Assembly: GCA_030062745.1 (NCBI GenBank)
Contig: CP099842.1
Location: 6,119,822-6,183,821, forward strand
Direction of reading: 5' to 3'
Source: Capitulum mitella
Lineage: Eukaryota > Arthropoda > Thecostraca > Pollicipedomorpha > Pollicipedidae
DNA length: 64,000 bases
The notes below the pieces were generated by a model that was not told the origin of the DNA, did not search any database, and was given only the letters and a program-made list of their open reading frames with translations. Position 1 is the first letter of the stretch, and the number at the start of each line of letters is the position of its first letter. Position numbers and translations under genes: made by a program. Of the stretch, positions 1-11,179 are shown one piece after another.

Positions 1-849
1 ATCCATTTAAACTCCCCCTGTTTTGTAGACATTTCCCTCCTTTTCTGTTTTAAACTCTGGAAGATGTCCCTAGTCACATTTGTTCCACCATAGGCTCCAT
101 TTTATTGCTCCGCTCTACAGCCTGCATCACGGTGTTGCTTTGCTGCATCAGTAAGGTATGCCATGCAGCTGGTATAAAATACGTTAAACAGGACCTTATT
201 ATTTTAGAAATAATTTCCCTAAGCACGTAATGTTGGGATAAAACTCAAAATATATCTGGACCGCCCAATGAGCTGCAGAAGCAGCATAACGAACACGATA
301 TGCCTGCCGGCCGAAGAGCCCAGCAGCACGGACGCACGTCATATGCTTTGGAGATCTTCCAATGCAGGCAGATCGCGGCTCGATAGACGGCGACATGGAT
401 GCAGATTGGACCTCGCCCTGAACCGACAATGCAGCGAATCTCTACGAATATCTTTTGGAACCCGATCCACGTATGAACGGAGGCGTGTGCAAAATTTCGT
501 GTTCCCACATTGAGCGATTCCCAACAAAAAAGTAGGCAACCTGACGATCTGTGCCGTGGAAACCTTCATCATTGGACACTGGGCAACAAAATGGCATGGA
601 TTTAAATGTTTGGTCACCGCGCGATAACGTCCCAACGGATTGGCATCGTCATGTTTCAAAACCCGATCGCCCTGTGGACGGAAATATATCCGAAATTTCA
701 CGGCATCGCATCAAGCCATTGCCGAGAAAAATGCGAACAATTGAGCGGATATATGCATATATATGTATGCATACATATAATTAAAACGGGTAGGTATATC
801 CGGCTGTCACCAAAATGTATGAAAAACATGATTTGTGCCAAGTATTTCA
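1..849. other. No gene recognised
   Basis: Open frames here are short and overlap on both strands, and I see no family motif. A small TA/GCATA-rich inverted stretch lies near 750-780. I see nothing else in this segment. Confidence 0.5.
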
Positions 850-1450
850 ACGTCCGCCCCCAGCCCACCCCGTCCCTCCGAGCAACCCGGCATACGCGGG
901 GTCGTCGGGCGAGCTCTCGCCAGGTGTTTCCCAGCATCTCTTCCGTTCAGATCCACATGTCACGTTGATGCGTTGCCGGAGGTCCTCCAGATCTTTTACC
1001 CTTGTCTGGCATACTAAGCCTTTCACGTAACTCCATAGGAAAAAAAACAAGCGTGGTCAGGTCAGCAGATTCCGCCGGCCACGCCGTCGGTTCTCTTCTT
1101 CCCATCCACCTCTCGGGAAACTCTGAGTCTGGAAAATTCTTCACTGTCTTCGCAGTGGGCGGCGCTCCATCTTGTTGGAATGCATGCCCCCTAGGAGCCC
1201 TCTCAGCCGCAAAGTTTTCATGCATGTTCAAGTAGGTTTCTCCTGAAACAGTGCTCCCTTCGGACCACAACATACATTGACCTTGGGGCTGTCCGTCTCG
1301 TTGTAGGGTCTCAACTTCAGGTCCTTCTTTAGGACATCGTGTAGAGATAAGCGAGGCATGCCCCGCTCTCGGAGGCATGCCCAGCTGCCCTTTCCACCGA
1401 TTGTTTCGGACTTTGCTGATATGTTTCCCTAACCTGCTCGATCTTCTCAC
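850..1450 (-). mobile_element. Mariner-type transposase relic (C-terminal half)
   Basis: This is a decayed Tc1/mariner-superfamily transposase, a nuclear DDE enzyme that cuts and pastes its own DNA. Reading leftward from 1,450, one frame shows TVSGETYLNM, then FQQDGAPP (normally carrying the second catalytic Asp), then FPERWMGRREP and WPAESADLTTLVFF. The last motif is a degenerate form of WPARSPDLTPLDFF, and the third catalytic Asp appears lost. The downstream part (FFLWSYVKG, then KDLEDLRQRI) is in another frame (about 850-1,050), so at least one frameshift separates the pieces. The N-terminal helix-turn-helix half and the inverted ends are not seen. The order of motifs fits the family closely, so the family call is firm. 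The element is dead and has no relation to the host gene downstream. Confidence 0.85.
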
Positions 1451-2574
1451 GATGCCGCTATGGTCGCTTTTGTTTACCGGTCCCTTCTTCCTTTTCGCTG
1501 AACTCGTTACACGTAGCTTTTGATACCTTCTGAGAATGCACTGACGAGGGCGGGAGGGGGGGGGAACCTGCCCAAAGTTGGGACGAAATAGCCTCTGGGA
1601 TTGTGGGAGACTGGTAGTGATCTGTCAAAAGGAGCATTGTAATTTTTGTTCATTGCTTATTCCAGGTATGGCAAGGGCGAGGACTAAGGGCAACTTTTCA
1701 GCAGCCGAACTGAACAAAAGTAAAACGCGTACTGGGTACCCTGTACATATAAACATAAAAACATACAACCAATTCCATTTTAACTGAATATGTAGATTTC
1801 ATTATTTTCCATCTGAAGAATTATAAGTTTAAGGGTCACGCACGATATCATTATACGTCATGACGTTCCAACGACACAGCATAACGTCTCACGATATTAT
1901 TCACTGTCATTACCGAGCTGTTTAAAAATTTGCATAGAATAAATGACCTAAGAGTGAAAACATTACTTCCGGGGTAGGTATGTGGAAGAACGCAAGTTGG
2001 CACTTTATAAACGCAACCAAACGAAGTGAAAAAAATGACCAATTGTCTCGTGAAAAGTTCATGATTTGCTACACCGTAATTGCAAAGTTCTTCCTTTCCA
2101 GAAACCATGATGGTCGGGCTGGACCGGACCGGGCCGGGCCGTTTAATTTGAATTTTTGTGCTACTTAATGTAAGACTGTATGTACGCATTTACGTCTTTG
2201 GGTGGTCCACATCACCGGCGTGGCTATGATGCTCAGCGTCATAAAGATGCAAAAAAAACGGGCAAATTAGTCAAGCACACACAGTACATATACAATCAGA
2301 TAACGTATACTCAGTCGGCCTTCGGCCTCGCTCTTAACAAGACGTCATTAAGTGCACTCCATTCGGGCGAACTGCCAAACAGATGCACACGCACATTGAA
2401 AACTGGCAAGTGGTCGTGATGGTCCTTACCGTCTCAGATGTGAAAAAGTGCAGGAATCTTGGCACTCTGTGGATGGCATCCCACGTCGTCTTGAGTAGCA
2501 TTTTGAGAAGCATGAAGTTCCTCATAGCTTCTTTGTTTCGCGAATTTCCCCAGTTGTGCCTCATATATCTATAT
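1451..2574. other. No gene recognised
   Basis: Only short open frames are present. A short frame at 1,666 begins MARARTKG, which recalls a histone H3 tail but then diverges. I see nothing else that can be supported. Confidence 0.5.
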
Positions 2575-2712
2575 CCGTATTCTGCGGATATATATATATA
2601 TATATACGGATATACGTATATATATATATCCGATATATATATATGTATATATATACGAACAAACGTATATATATATATATCCGATATATATATACGGATA
2701 TATATACAACTA
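2575..2712. repeat. TA-rich microsatellite with TATCCGATA interruptions
   Basis: Alternating TA runs are broken by ATCCGATAT and CGGATATAC words, so the tract is largely self-complementary. Open frames across it read as Tyr/Ile-rich peptides and are not genes. Confidence 0.9.
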
Positions 2713-2749
2713 CGGATACACATGTGACTACATATGTATCCGTAGTTGT
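2706..2749. repeat. 15-bp perfect inverted repeat, 14-nt loop
   Basis: The arm at 2,706-2,720 (ACAACTACGGATACA) is exactly complementary to 2,735-2,749. It closes the TA-rich tract on its right side and shares the CGGATA word with it. Confidence 0.85.
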
Positions 2750-5700
2750 TCCTAAATGACGTAATCTTTCGTAACATTTTTTTGCTCTGCTGCGTCATCC
2801 TGTTGACCGGCAAGATATGTTTCATTACAGGGGCCTTCCGGAGCCGTCTGTTCTCTACAAAAGCACCATCTGATGCAGGGCATCCTTATGATTTGCTGTA
2901 GAAAAATGGGCCAGAGGTATTTCATTACTGTCTGTCTCCGGGTCCACATGTCCGATATCTAGCCAAGAAACACGCAGTGAGCGTGACGCGGTACCGTAGT
3001 TTCTATTCTTTGGCCTCTCTCATTCGAATATACAGCGAGCAGGGTTCATTTGTGTGGCGTATCTCGGTACAGCAGTGCGGCACCGTCCACGGTCTTTGTT
3101 GAGAACATCATCCAGGCCGCCATTCAAATATCGATTTCCTCCTATCGTGTGGAACGATTTCCAGCGACTGGAATATATATGAATGTGAAATGAGTGGACC
3201 ATGAATATCGTCCCAGTTTGGCCCTACACTGGGGACAGTGCAGTCATACTCGTTACGGCGTGCGTGACATGAATCAGACGTCGTGAGCAGCAGTATTTCG
3301 CAGCCAGAAAGGGTTTTGAGCATGTTTTGTTATCGGCGGTTAAATAATGTTCAGGTTTCAGTCATCCATGAAGAATCGTAGATATTTGTCTCGCGTGATC
3401 AGTGCTTGATTTTCCGAACAGTTGTCAAAGTCCTGGGCTAAGAAGGGATAAGGCCAATATAAGTCCAGTGATTAGTACTCACTGTAATATTGCACTTTTG
3501 GACAGAGCCGTGGCGTGGCATAAGCACGGAGAACTTGCAGCTGAGCACATATGCTCTTGTTCTGAGACAATGCCGTGGGTAGTTACCAAGATGATTGATC
3601 AAGGAAGCGTACGTATGTACGTATGCATATATTTCCGATCCTCCATATGACGGACTTTCAGGCATCAATGTCGATTTGCAAGAGCCAAGGAAGATTAAAA
3701 ACATCGGTATTCAGAGGCAACGTATTGCAGTCGACACTCATTTCTCAGACATACATGAGGCTAGGCTGGCCTTGAATGTCACGTTGCTGGCAGCGCCTGA
3801 CATTCGGACTTCTGAAGGAAGTCCTGAAGGAAGGAAGTCTGAAGTTCCATGTTTTGCAAGCACAGCATAAGTGAACAACGCAAAATCTCAGTGCGAGCTC
3901 GCGACAGCTGTAGCAGCTGTTGCCCGTGTGGTGCGGACATATACCTCAGGACGACGAACTAGACTTTCGCGCAACACGTCAGGAGCGTGGGTGTCTGACA
4001 GAGGGCCCACAAGACTTTGATGTCTCATTCAGTCATCATGTCTTCAACTCTGTGCGATTCCAGATCCGTGCTGGCGTCATCCGATCGTAGCTCCTCATGT
4101 TGTTGACAATACGGGCGCCGAAGTCTGTGATTTTTTGCACCTTTGTGTCGCAGTGAAGCGCAATTGAATAATTAAGTGAACCATAACTGAAGAGGTTTCT
4201 CTGAGTTACATTCATGCGATAAGGCCAACAGAACTCTGGCGTTCACCGATTGTATGGCGGCGTTCTCTTACTTCGTTCGCTCACTTCGTCGAGACCGTCT
4301 GAATTAAGATCGATATTGGCAGCTTGAACCTATTGCTCCTTGCATTTGAACTGTAGCTAAAGAAATCAGAATGCTCCAACTCAAACAGCATGTAATTCCC
4401 TAGAATGGACAAAGTTATGGTGGGAAACACCATACTCACATTTCCTTCCCTTCCTTTTTGTCTTTTGACGTATTGCGATTATGGCCACGATGATGATGAT
4501 GATATGCTTAACACGTTTGTCGGTTCCGTACGGTCACACGTCTCCGTGACTTCCATTCGAACGTTCAGTTAATATTTCAACCAGCCGGCTGATGTAAGTA
4601 TTTTCCAAGCGTTACCCGTCGCTATGTTTCTCGTTCTTACTATATTCATGTGGAGGCTGTAAAGGCACCATAAAGTAGACTTAATGATCAACCTGGCACC
4701 GCCTTGCGTGTTTTCGTACCCGCGACGGCCTCGGGGGCTGCCCAAAGGGCACCATCTGTTAACCGCCGGATCTGAACCGGTCTACCACCAGTCAATAGCC
4801 CTGAGTCTTGCGATTCAGAAAACATAACGTTAGTACTGGTCATGCGACTGGTGACGTCACAGGCCGCGTAAAATACACAACACGACTTCGGAAAAACTGA
4901 CACCGGCGTACGCCATATCATTGGCAATACTAGTCTTAGAGCCTTCAGCTGGGCATCAAACGAAAGGCCGCGATCCTCTGCATTAGGAACATGCTCAATT
5001 GCTGAGTAATGTTGGGTCAAGGCCAGCCTGGGTGAGGCGAAATATTGATCTTGCTTTATCTGCAAAAGATCGATGCTTACTCGCAGTCGTTTTGAGCCAC
5101 GACACAAAAAAAAGAAGTGGAACCTTCTGATAGTCAGTTTTGCATTACCTGCTAGTCATCCAGCCAAGGTCAGTCTGGGTCAGGCTAAATAAGTTTGCAT
5201 TACTCTTCTTGCCAAAGAGCAATAATTTCTCTCTGGGGTTCTTAACTACGTCATGTCCAGAACTGAAACGACATGCTGTAATTATCAAACCTGCCCTGCA
5301 TGCTTTTTATCGGGTGGAGATCAAGCCAGGTCAGAGCGGATAATCGTTTTCCTTTTTCCCACTAGGAACAGTAATTACGCTCTTCTGGTACTGAACGATC
5401 TTCCACAGACAATGTTGTATTTCATTTCGTTTTGACATCCATCTATGACGTAACCTGACATGCGACTCACTCGCGATGCATTTAGTGAATCTTGCTAAAA
5501 GGCGCATATAGATTTGCTTGTCTAGCATTAATGATGGGGAAGTTCAGCGGCAGCCATTTTTATCACCCACGATGCAAATCATGTCCTAGTGCCATCATGC
5601 GACCTAGCGTTACCCCTAATGTTAACGTGATACGGCTGTGTATCCTTTTAGGGACAGTGTCCTATGTGAATCCAAATAATCCATGCGTTATGTTCGCGAA

Positions 5701-5964
5701 TATTATCAAAAAAATGGAGCATGTTCACGCCAGCGTCCGAAAAGACAAAAACATGTATGCAAGGGTCCATCTATGACGTGATATCTCCGTGACGTGGCCT
5801 AGCATGGAAGTGATTCTGATGTCAGCATATGCAAAATTGATTGGTGAAAAGTCCTGGAAGATTGGTTGGGCTGACTCCAACGATTCAGAGATTATTCACT
5901 AAAAACCGAGGGGGTGCGACTTCCCGCCCAGGAGATGCTGAGTTATTGCATTATAAGTTACGCA
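2750..5964. other. No gene recognised
   Basis: The longest frame (4,688-5,107, -, 139 codons) has no motif I recognise, and no splice-like borders stand out. Nothing else is supported in this stretch. Confidence 0.5.
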
Positions 5965-6114
5965 AAACATCCCGCCGCCGCCGTCGCCACCGCTAGCGAT
6001 ATCACTGCCGCCGCCGCCGCCGCCACCGCTAGCGCCATCTCTGCCGCCACCGCCGCCGCCGCCGCCGTCGCCACTGCTAGCGCTATCACTGCCACCGCCG
6101 CCGCCGCCAATGTG
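5965..6114. repeat. GCC trinucleotide / GCTAGCG minisatellite
   Basis: Runs of GCC/CCG are punctuated three times by the word CACCGCTAGCG or CACTGCTAGCG followed by an ATCTCT/ATCACT-type spacer. This gives an irregular unit of about 36-48 bp. The frame is Ala-rich on both strands, which follows from the GCC repeat and is not evidence of a gene. Confidence 0.85.
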
Positions 6115-6944
6115 ACGGCTTGCAGCGGGCGCCAGTCCGTCGCCGCGCTAGTCAGAGTTACGGGATTTAGGTCTTTCAGCGTCGTGCACCGAGCGATCCC
6201 TCCACGAGACGCACAGCTTTCAGGGTTAGTTTTTGAGGCCGTGATCTGAGGATGTAGCGTATGGCCGTTCAGTTGGAACGTTGGAAGCTGATTTGGTGGT
6301 CGGACGACGTTGTAAAACGACCCTGAAAACATAAAAAAGAGAATTGCAAGAAAGGTGAGTTTAAGATTACCAGGAACGATACTGAACGATTCTGGAAAAC
6401 CTAGCAGGAATGTATAAGTTTGGTTTTTGCATGATGAGAAATTCCTGCGTGAGCTGCGCTGACGTAAATTCAATTTACGCATGATCATCTCAAAGAAAAA
6501 AATCAAAAAATAAAAAGAAATCATTGGATTAGCAGGTGGCAAGGGCAACGCAATTGCATAGTAAGCTATACATATTTTTGAATCGTGAGCGTTTTTGCGT
6601 CATGTCTCCTGATCTAATCTTTGTTTGCGAATGATGGGCGTTTTGAGCAAAAAGCAAATTTTGGTAACCAATTCGTGGTATCGCAATGTGTCACGTGCGT
6701 CGTGACACTAATTGCAATTAGGCTTGTAATTACATGAAACGTTTACAACAGCACTGCACTTTTGCAAGCCCTTTGTAATAAGAACGTATCGCGATTTCTT
6801 AGCACAAGACCTGAGATGCCCACATATCTCCTCGGCTTTTTATTTGAAACTGACATCGGCTTGGCCTAACTGGAGACGTGCTAAACGGAGTTGACTTATG
6901 AAAGGCGACGTCCTTGACTTTTGTATGCTAGTCCCACTGCGCAG

Positions 6945-7500
6945 TGTTCTCGCTCCGGCACCAGCAGCTCGACATGACTTTGCCAAAGCGTCGCTCTTTG
7001 CATGAAGTTAACCGCGGCCCCGCAGCGCCGCTGGGAGGCGATAGGGCGTTGCCGAGGAAACAGACGGCCGCCGTTCGTGCGGCGCCTGGCGATTCGGCCG
7101 GGCGGTTCCCCCGAGCCCAGTCGGGCCGCGGGCCGCGGAGCGGTGGCCGCCCGACCGCGGCCGCCGCCGATCGGTCCCGCCGACCCGACGTGAGGGAGTC
7201 TGGCGGAGAACGGGACGGCCTCCTGCTCCGCTTCCCTGTCTGGTGGAGTCTGAGTCTGAGTGGAGTCTGAGAGAGTCTGGTGGAGAACGGGACGGCCTCC
7301 TGCTCCGCTTCCCTGTCTGGTGGAGTCTGAGTCTGAGTGGAGTCTGAGAGAGTCTGGTGGAGAACGGGACGGCCTCCTGCTCCGCTTCCCGGGAAGCTGC
7401 GGGCGTGGACAGCCTCCGCCGCCGGCGGCGGCAGGCGAGGCGTGAATCGCGCGGTCGTCTCTGGGCGCGGCGCGGAGGTGGCGTGGTTCAGAGTCCCAGC
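6945..7500. other. GC- and CpG-rich block
   Basis: The base composition changes sharply from the AT-rich flank to a CpG-rich block that contains the 77-bp tandem repeat. It could be an unmethylated regulatory block or simply repeat-driven. Long frames here (for example 6,896-7,648, -, 250 codons) are Pro/Arg/Ala-rich and carry the tandem repeat, so I do not call a gene. Confidence 0.5.
7196..7391. repeat. 77-bp tandem repeat, about 2.5 copies
   Basis: Copies start at 7,196, 7,273 and 7,350 with GAGTCTGG(C/T)GGAGAAC. The third copy stops matching after CTCCGCTTCCC near 7,390. The near-perfect match implies recent duplication. Confidence 0.95.
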
Positions 7501-7869
7501 CGCTGTTTCCGAACTTTTGGGAAGCCTCCAGCGCTTGTCTCGGTTGTTGAAATTTGGACTGACTCCGCCCCAGCTCGCTAATTATTTGCAGATGTGCATG
7601 CTTTAGTGATTTCCCTGAACCCGGCGCTAGCCAAGTGCTTTCTGTCAACGCACTGATGAATCTCTTCCAGTTACGATATTTAACGTCCGTCGATATAAGA
7701 TTCGGGCTAGAAATAGCATACCATTACGAAGATTTATTTGTTAATTTCCTCATTTGCAGGGGGTCTGCAATGTTCAACGTTCATGCAGGAGTGCACCCAG
7801 CATTCATTAGCGAATCCAATTTGCATTCCGCTATTTGCTTTGCGGTGGAATACCCCGCCTAATTAATCG

Positions 7870-9015
7870 ATCGGCAACTGCCGTCAGGCATGGAACGAGG
7901 AGCAGGGAACAAGTGAAGACGAAGAAGAAGGACAAAGATGGTTAGAAACACAAAAAGAAAAAGAAGGAAAGGGAAAGAAAACTTTTTTAATGGCTCCCAT
8001 ACTATTATGATGTTTTAGGGTAATGAGAGCAAGTCAACCTGTCTATTGAAAGTCAACCGAACTGTTCAGATTGCCGTATTATTGCACACACACACTGATA
8101 TCTTTTCATCGCTAGTCATCTTCAGTCTTCACAAGTCCGAAGCGTAATGGCTGGCCGTAAATTGATATTGTTATCCAGGATAAAAACAGACATGCGAGGC
8201 TTGATAACCGACAAAACGACGGATGACTGCCAAACCATGGTTCTGCGTTATTTTCAGTCGAAATGAACGGTTTTCCCAATGAAATAATGAAGCTTGTTCC
8301 CATGTTTTAATCAGGTTTTGAGATCCGTTTATTGGGGACACTTTTACCTGTCTTTTGTGTCCACTATTAGCCCACCAAATTGAAAGGTAAGCCAGACTAT
8401 CCACAAAAAATGTCACAAGAAAACTTTAAGACGCGTTCACTGATTGGAGAACGGTCATGAACGATGGCGCTCTTGAAGCTTATAACTGTCATAGTTTATT
8501 ATGTTCCTGGTGTAAATACTGGGACGTCCTGGTTCGTGGAAACTATGAATGCAACAATCACTCGCACTACGCTGCAGTTGACGACGTAATAATAATATTC
8601 GCGACCATGCGACTGACAAAAGTTTTTCAGTGCTTGTACTTACTGTATGTTTATGATACGATACGATACCGCTATGTGTTCCATGCGCTGTGGATCACGA
8701 AGGATTCACACATATACATAAATCTCGATATAACGTGATGCTTTGCAATGTTTTCTGACGAAGACTGTAGACATCTGCAAGGAAAATCTGACGTTGACAT
8801 GTTAATGTATGTATTGGATAAATGTATTTCTCGCCTTAGCCCCATTTTTATCTCATGCATCCTACGACGTGAGGGAATAAATTCCGCCCCTGCACCATTT
8901 AAAAGTCAAAGCCAAAGCGTTCGGATTAACCCAGTGGGACAGAGATTCCTATGTTGAAGTTCAACAGTTTTCGCATGCAGGTGATGTCGTTGACTTCGGA
9001 TTTCGAGCAAAGCCA
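7870..9015. other. No gene recognised
   Basis: This is AT-rich sequence with short open frames only. No motif, repeat or splice structure stands out. Confidence 0.5.
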
Positions 9016-9019
9016 GTAA

Positions 9020-10243
9020 CCCGCGCACGACCGTCGGTCCGTTTCGAACACGGGCGACTGGGGGGGGGGGCAGTTGGTCGTCCCCCCTCTAACTCACGAA
9101 CGGTTGGTCGCACGATAAAAATAAGCATACCGTTGGAAAGCTTATGACGTGTAGAGCTTGAAACTGGTCTTATTTTTAGTTTTAGATAATATGTAAGCAA
9201 TTTACGCCCTATATATATATATATATGTTTTCTCATACCTGACTACATGAGACCGAGAAATGGCCTCAATCTCAAGGACTGTGACTAAAAATGCTTAGGT
9301 AAAGGCACTAGCGCACAAGTAAAGGTCCGCGGATGCCGATACACGTCTAATTTCCCAGATTTGTTCAATATATACGCCGAAACGTTGAGTTCAAGACACG
9401 GCATTTCTCGTGGCAGCTGCTAGGCGAGCGCTGCCGCCGTATGCGGCCACAAATTGACGGGAACTAATTTTAGCGTTCCTTTATTTTCGCGAAAAAAGAT
9501 GATCTATGTATATTTTATTGATTTCAGAGGTTCTTGTGATGGTTTTTCATGCTTCAATTTTGGAAAAATTCATTAGTTACCAATCTACGAAACTGGCGGA
9601 GCTTTATTCACGACAGCCTGTTTGTTTCCAAAACATGCCACTTTTTCAAACTTTTTAAGGTTCTTGCTATTACTTACGTCTGTGCAAGCTAGTTCTGCCA
9701 TTTTCTACCCATTCTGAGTAATTCATCGTCGATTTTGACGGCGGTACATTTTGGCTCACTACAGTTATTCGTGACCTGACCTCAGGCCAATGGCTGGAAG
9801 TCATTGATACTTTGCCCAATGACGGTAACTAGATGTCTGCTTCATTCCGCACTAAAAATGTTATGAAATATTCCGTCAGTTTTCGAAAAAACGACATGTG
9901 TTAAAAATGGGTTTGACCTTAGGTCAATGACCCGGAAAATTCCGAAAAATCTGAGATAGCAGATTTGTTACATCAATCACGTTGACTAATCCCTGAAAGT
10001 ATTATTGAGATATCTTGTTCTGCGAAAAAGTTAGGGGGCGCTAAACGTTTTTTGACATAGGTCTGTTTGACCTAACCTAGGTCAGGCGTCTGACCCGATC
10101 TGAAGTCAAAATTTTGATACGAGATGTAAAATTGATGAAGCAAAAGGTACACAAAGTTTTGTGACTCTGTGTTTGTTCGTTCTCTCGCAATCTCAGAGAA
10201 ACCTCGGGGGGGCAGTCAACTGCCCCCCCCAGTTGGGGACGGG
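9020..10243. mobile_element. TTAA-flanked piggyBac-like MITE, copy A
   Basis: A ~1.22 kb non-autonomous element. The right end is GGGGACGGG followed by TTAA (10,244-10,247). The left end is GTAA (9,016-9,019, a mutated TTAA) followed by CCCGCGCACGACC. TTAA targets and CCC-starting ends are typical of piggyBac. Just inside the right end is a hairpin of seven G, CAG, TCAA, CTG and seven C (10,207-10,230). The left end has an 11-G run at 9,060-9,070. The interior matches copy B (29,820-31,037) along its whole length. It carries many TGACC words and the 13-bp inverted repeat AGGTCAATGACCC at 9,921-9,933. An (AT)n run at 9,211-9,226 is longer than in copy B. No transposase is encoded, so it would depend on an enzyme supplied in trans. 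Confidence 0.85.
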
Positions 10244-10247
10244 TTAA

Positions 10248-11035
10248 GACAACCAAAGCATACACTTTTCACACATCGGATAATTGAGCCATGCTTAGCT
10301 GTTGTTGACGTGAGGAAAAATTACGGTTCATTGCTGACATTGTGTCTTACTCGATATTTCGGAGCACATCATGACTCTAGGTCAGGTCAAATAGACCGCT
10401 GACGTCATTGTTGGGCTGGCATGCCAGCGACATTCAGCGTTTGATTGCCGCCACCATGTCTGTGGTGTCTAGAGTAACCAAAACGGCCGTGCCACTTGGG
10501 CAAAGGCCGTTTTGTGTAGAATGAATAGCACAACCCGTCAAATGAGTAACCAAAGGTCTCATCTGACATTAGTCATTCAAGAACTTCTGCTGTCTGCTTG
10601 GTACTTACAACCTTTCATGTTTTTTGGAATGAGTAGCCCGTCCATTGCATGTAAAGCTGCCCGATTTATCAGCACGCCTTTAGACAGGAACTAATATCTC
10701 CGCAACATGACATAGCCGGAACTTGGGGTGCATCTCAAAACGCGCATGGGCAAATGATAAAAGTTGCTCAAACGATCGTGTAGCTATTTTGTGTTATTCT
10801 GTCGTAAATCCGAAGGTTAACGTCACAAATGTCGAAAGGTGAAACCGTGTCTCAGAAAGGCGATGCCAGAGTTAAATTCGGCGACATTTACGTTGTTCGT
10901 AGACAACAGCGTTTTCGCAGGCTGGTCAGACATCGCAAGTGGCTATTTCCGTGGTAAATCAGTCAAGAACTGTCGTGGTTTGAGGTGATCGTGCCCGCCC
11001 AATTTCTGTTTGCCGCATCCGGACGCCTTCCAGCG
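10248..11035. other. No gene recognised
   Basis: An ATG in perfect vertebrate-type Kozak context (GCCGCCACCATGT, 10,448-10,460) opens a frame of only 22 codons. A 9-bp inverted pair AAAACGGCC/GGCCGTTTT lies just after it. Nothing else was found. Confidence 0.45.
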
Positions 11036-11178
11036 GTCGGCGTGGTGTAGTGGTTATCATGTTCGCCTCGATTCCGGGCAGTAGCGGCATTTCGCCGTTC
11101 CCCGCGACTATCGGCGTGAGAGGTTGCGACGCCTAATGATCTTGGCTGTCGAGAAAATCAATAAATAACCTCATAACC
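11036..11178 (+). mobile_element. tRNA-derived SINE, degenerate copy
   Basis: The head GGCGTGGTGTAGTGGTTATC fits a pol III A box, followed by ATGTTCGCCT. The body GAGGTTGCGA ... GCTGTCGAGAA ... AAATAACC matches the SINE at 14,555-14,732 in the same order. The anticodon and B-box region is replaced, so this copy is old and rearranged. Confidence 0.7.
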
Positions 11179-11179
11179 A

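Noticed and set aside
1666-1787. Start MARARTKG resembling a histone H3 tail
   Set aside because: The similarity ends after a few residues (ARTKG instead of ARTKQTARKS), and no histone fold follows.
2334-2825. 163-codon Tyr/Ile-rich minus-strand frame
   Set aside because: It is an artefact of the TA-rich microsatellite.
4688-5107. 139-codon minus-strand frame
   Set aside because: It has no recognisable motif or splice context, and is within the length that chance allows in 64 kb.
5914-6249. Ala-rich frames on both strands
   Set aside because: They are produced by the GCC trinucleotide repeat.
6896-7648. 250-codon minus-strand frame, Pro/Arg-rich
   Set aside because: It runs through the 77-bp tandem repeat and GC-rich block; long frames are expected there by composition, and no motif is visible.
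10448-10524. ATG in a perfect Kozak context
   Set aside because: The frame closes after 22 codons, and no donor or downstream exon could be linked.
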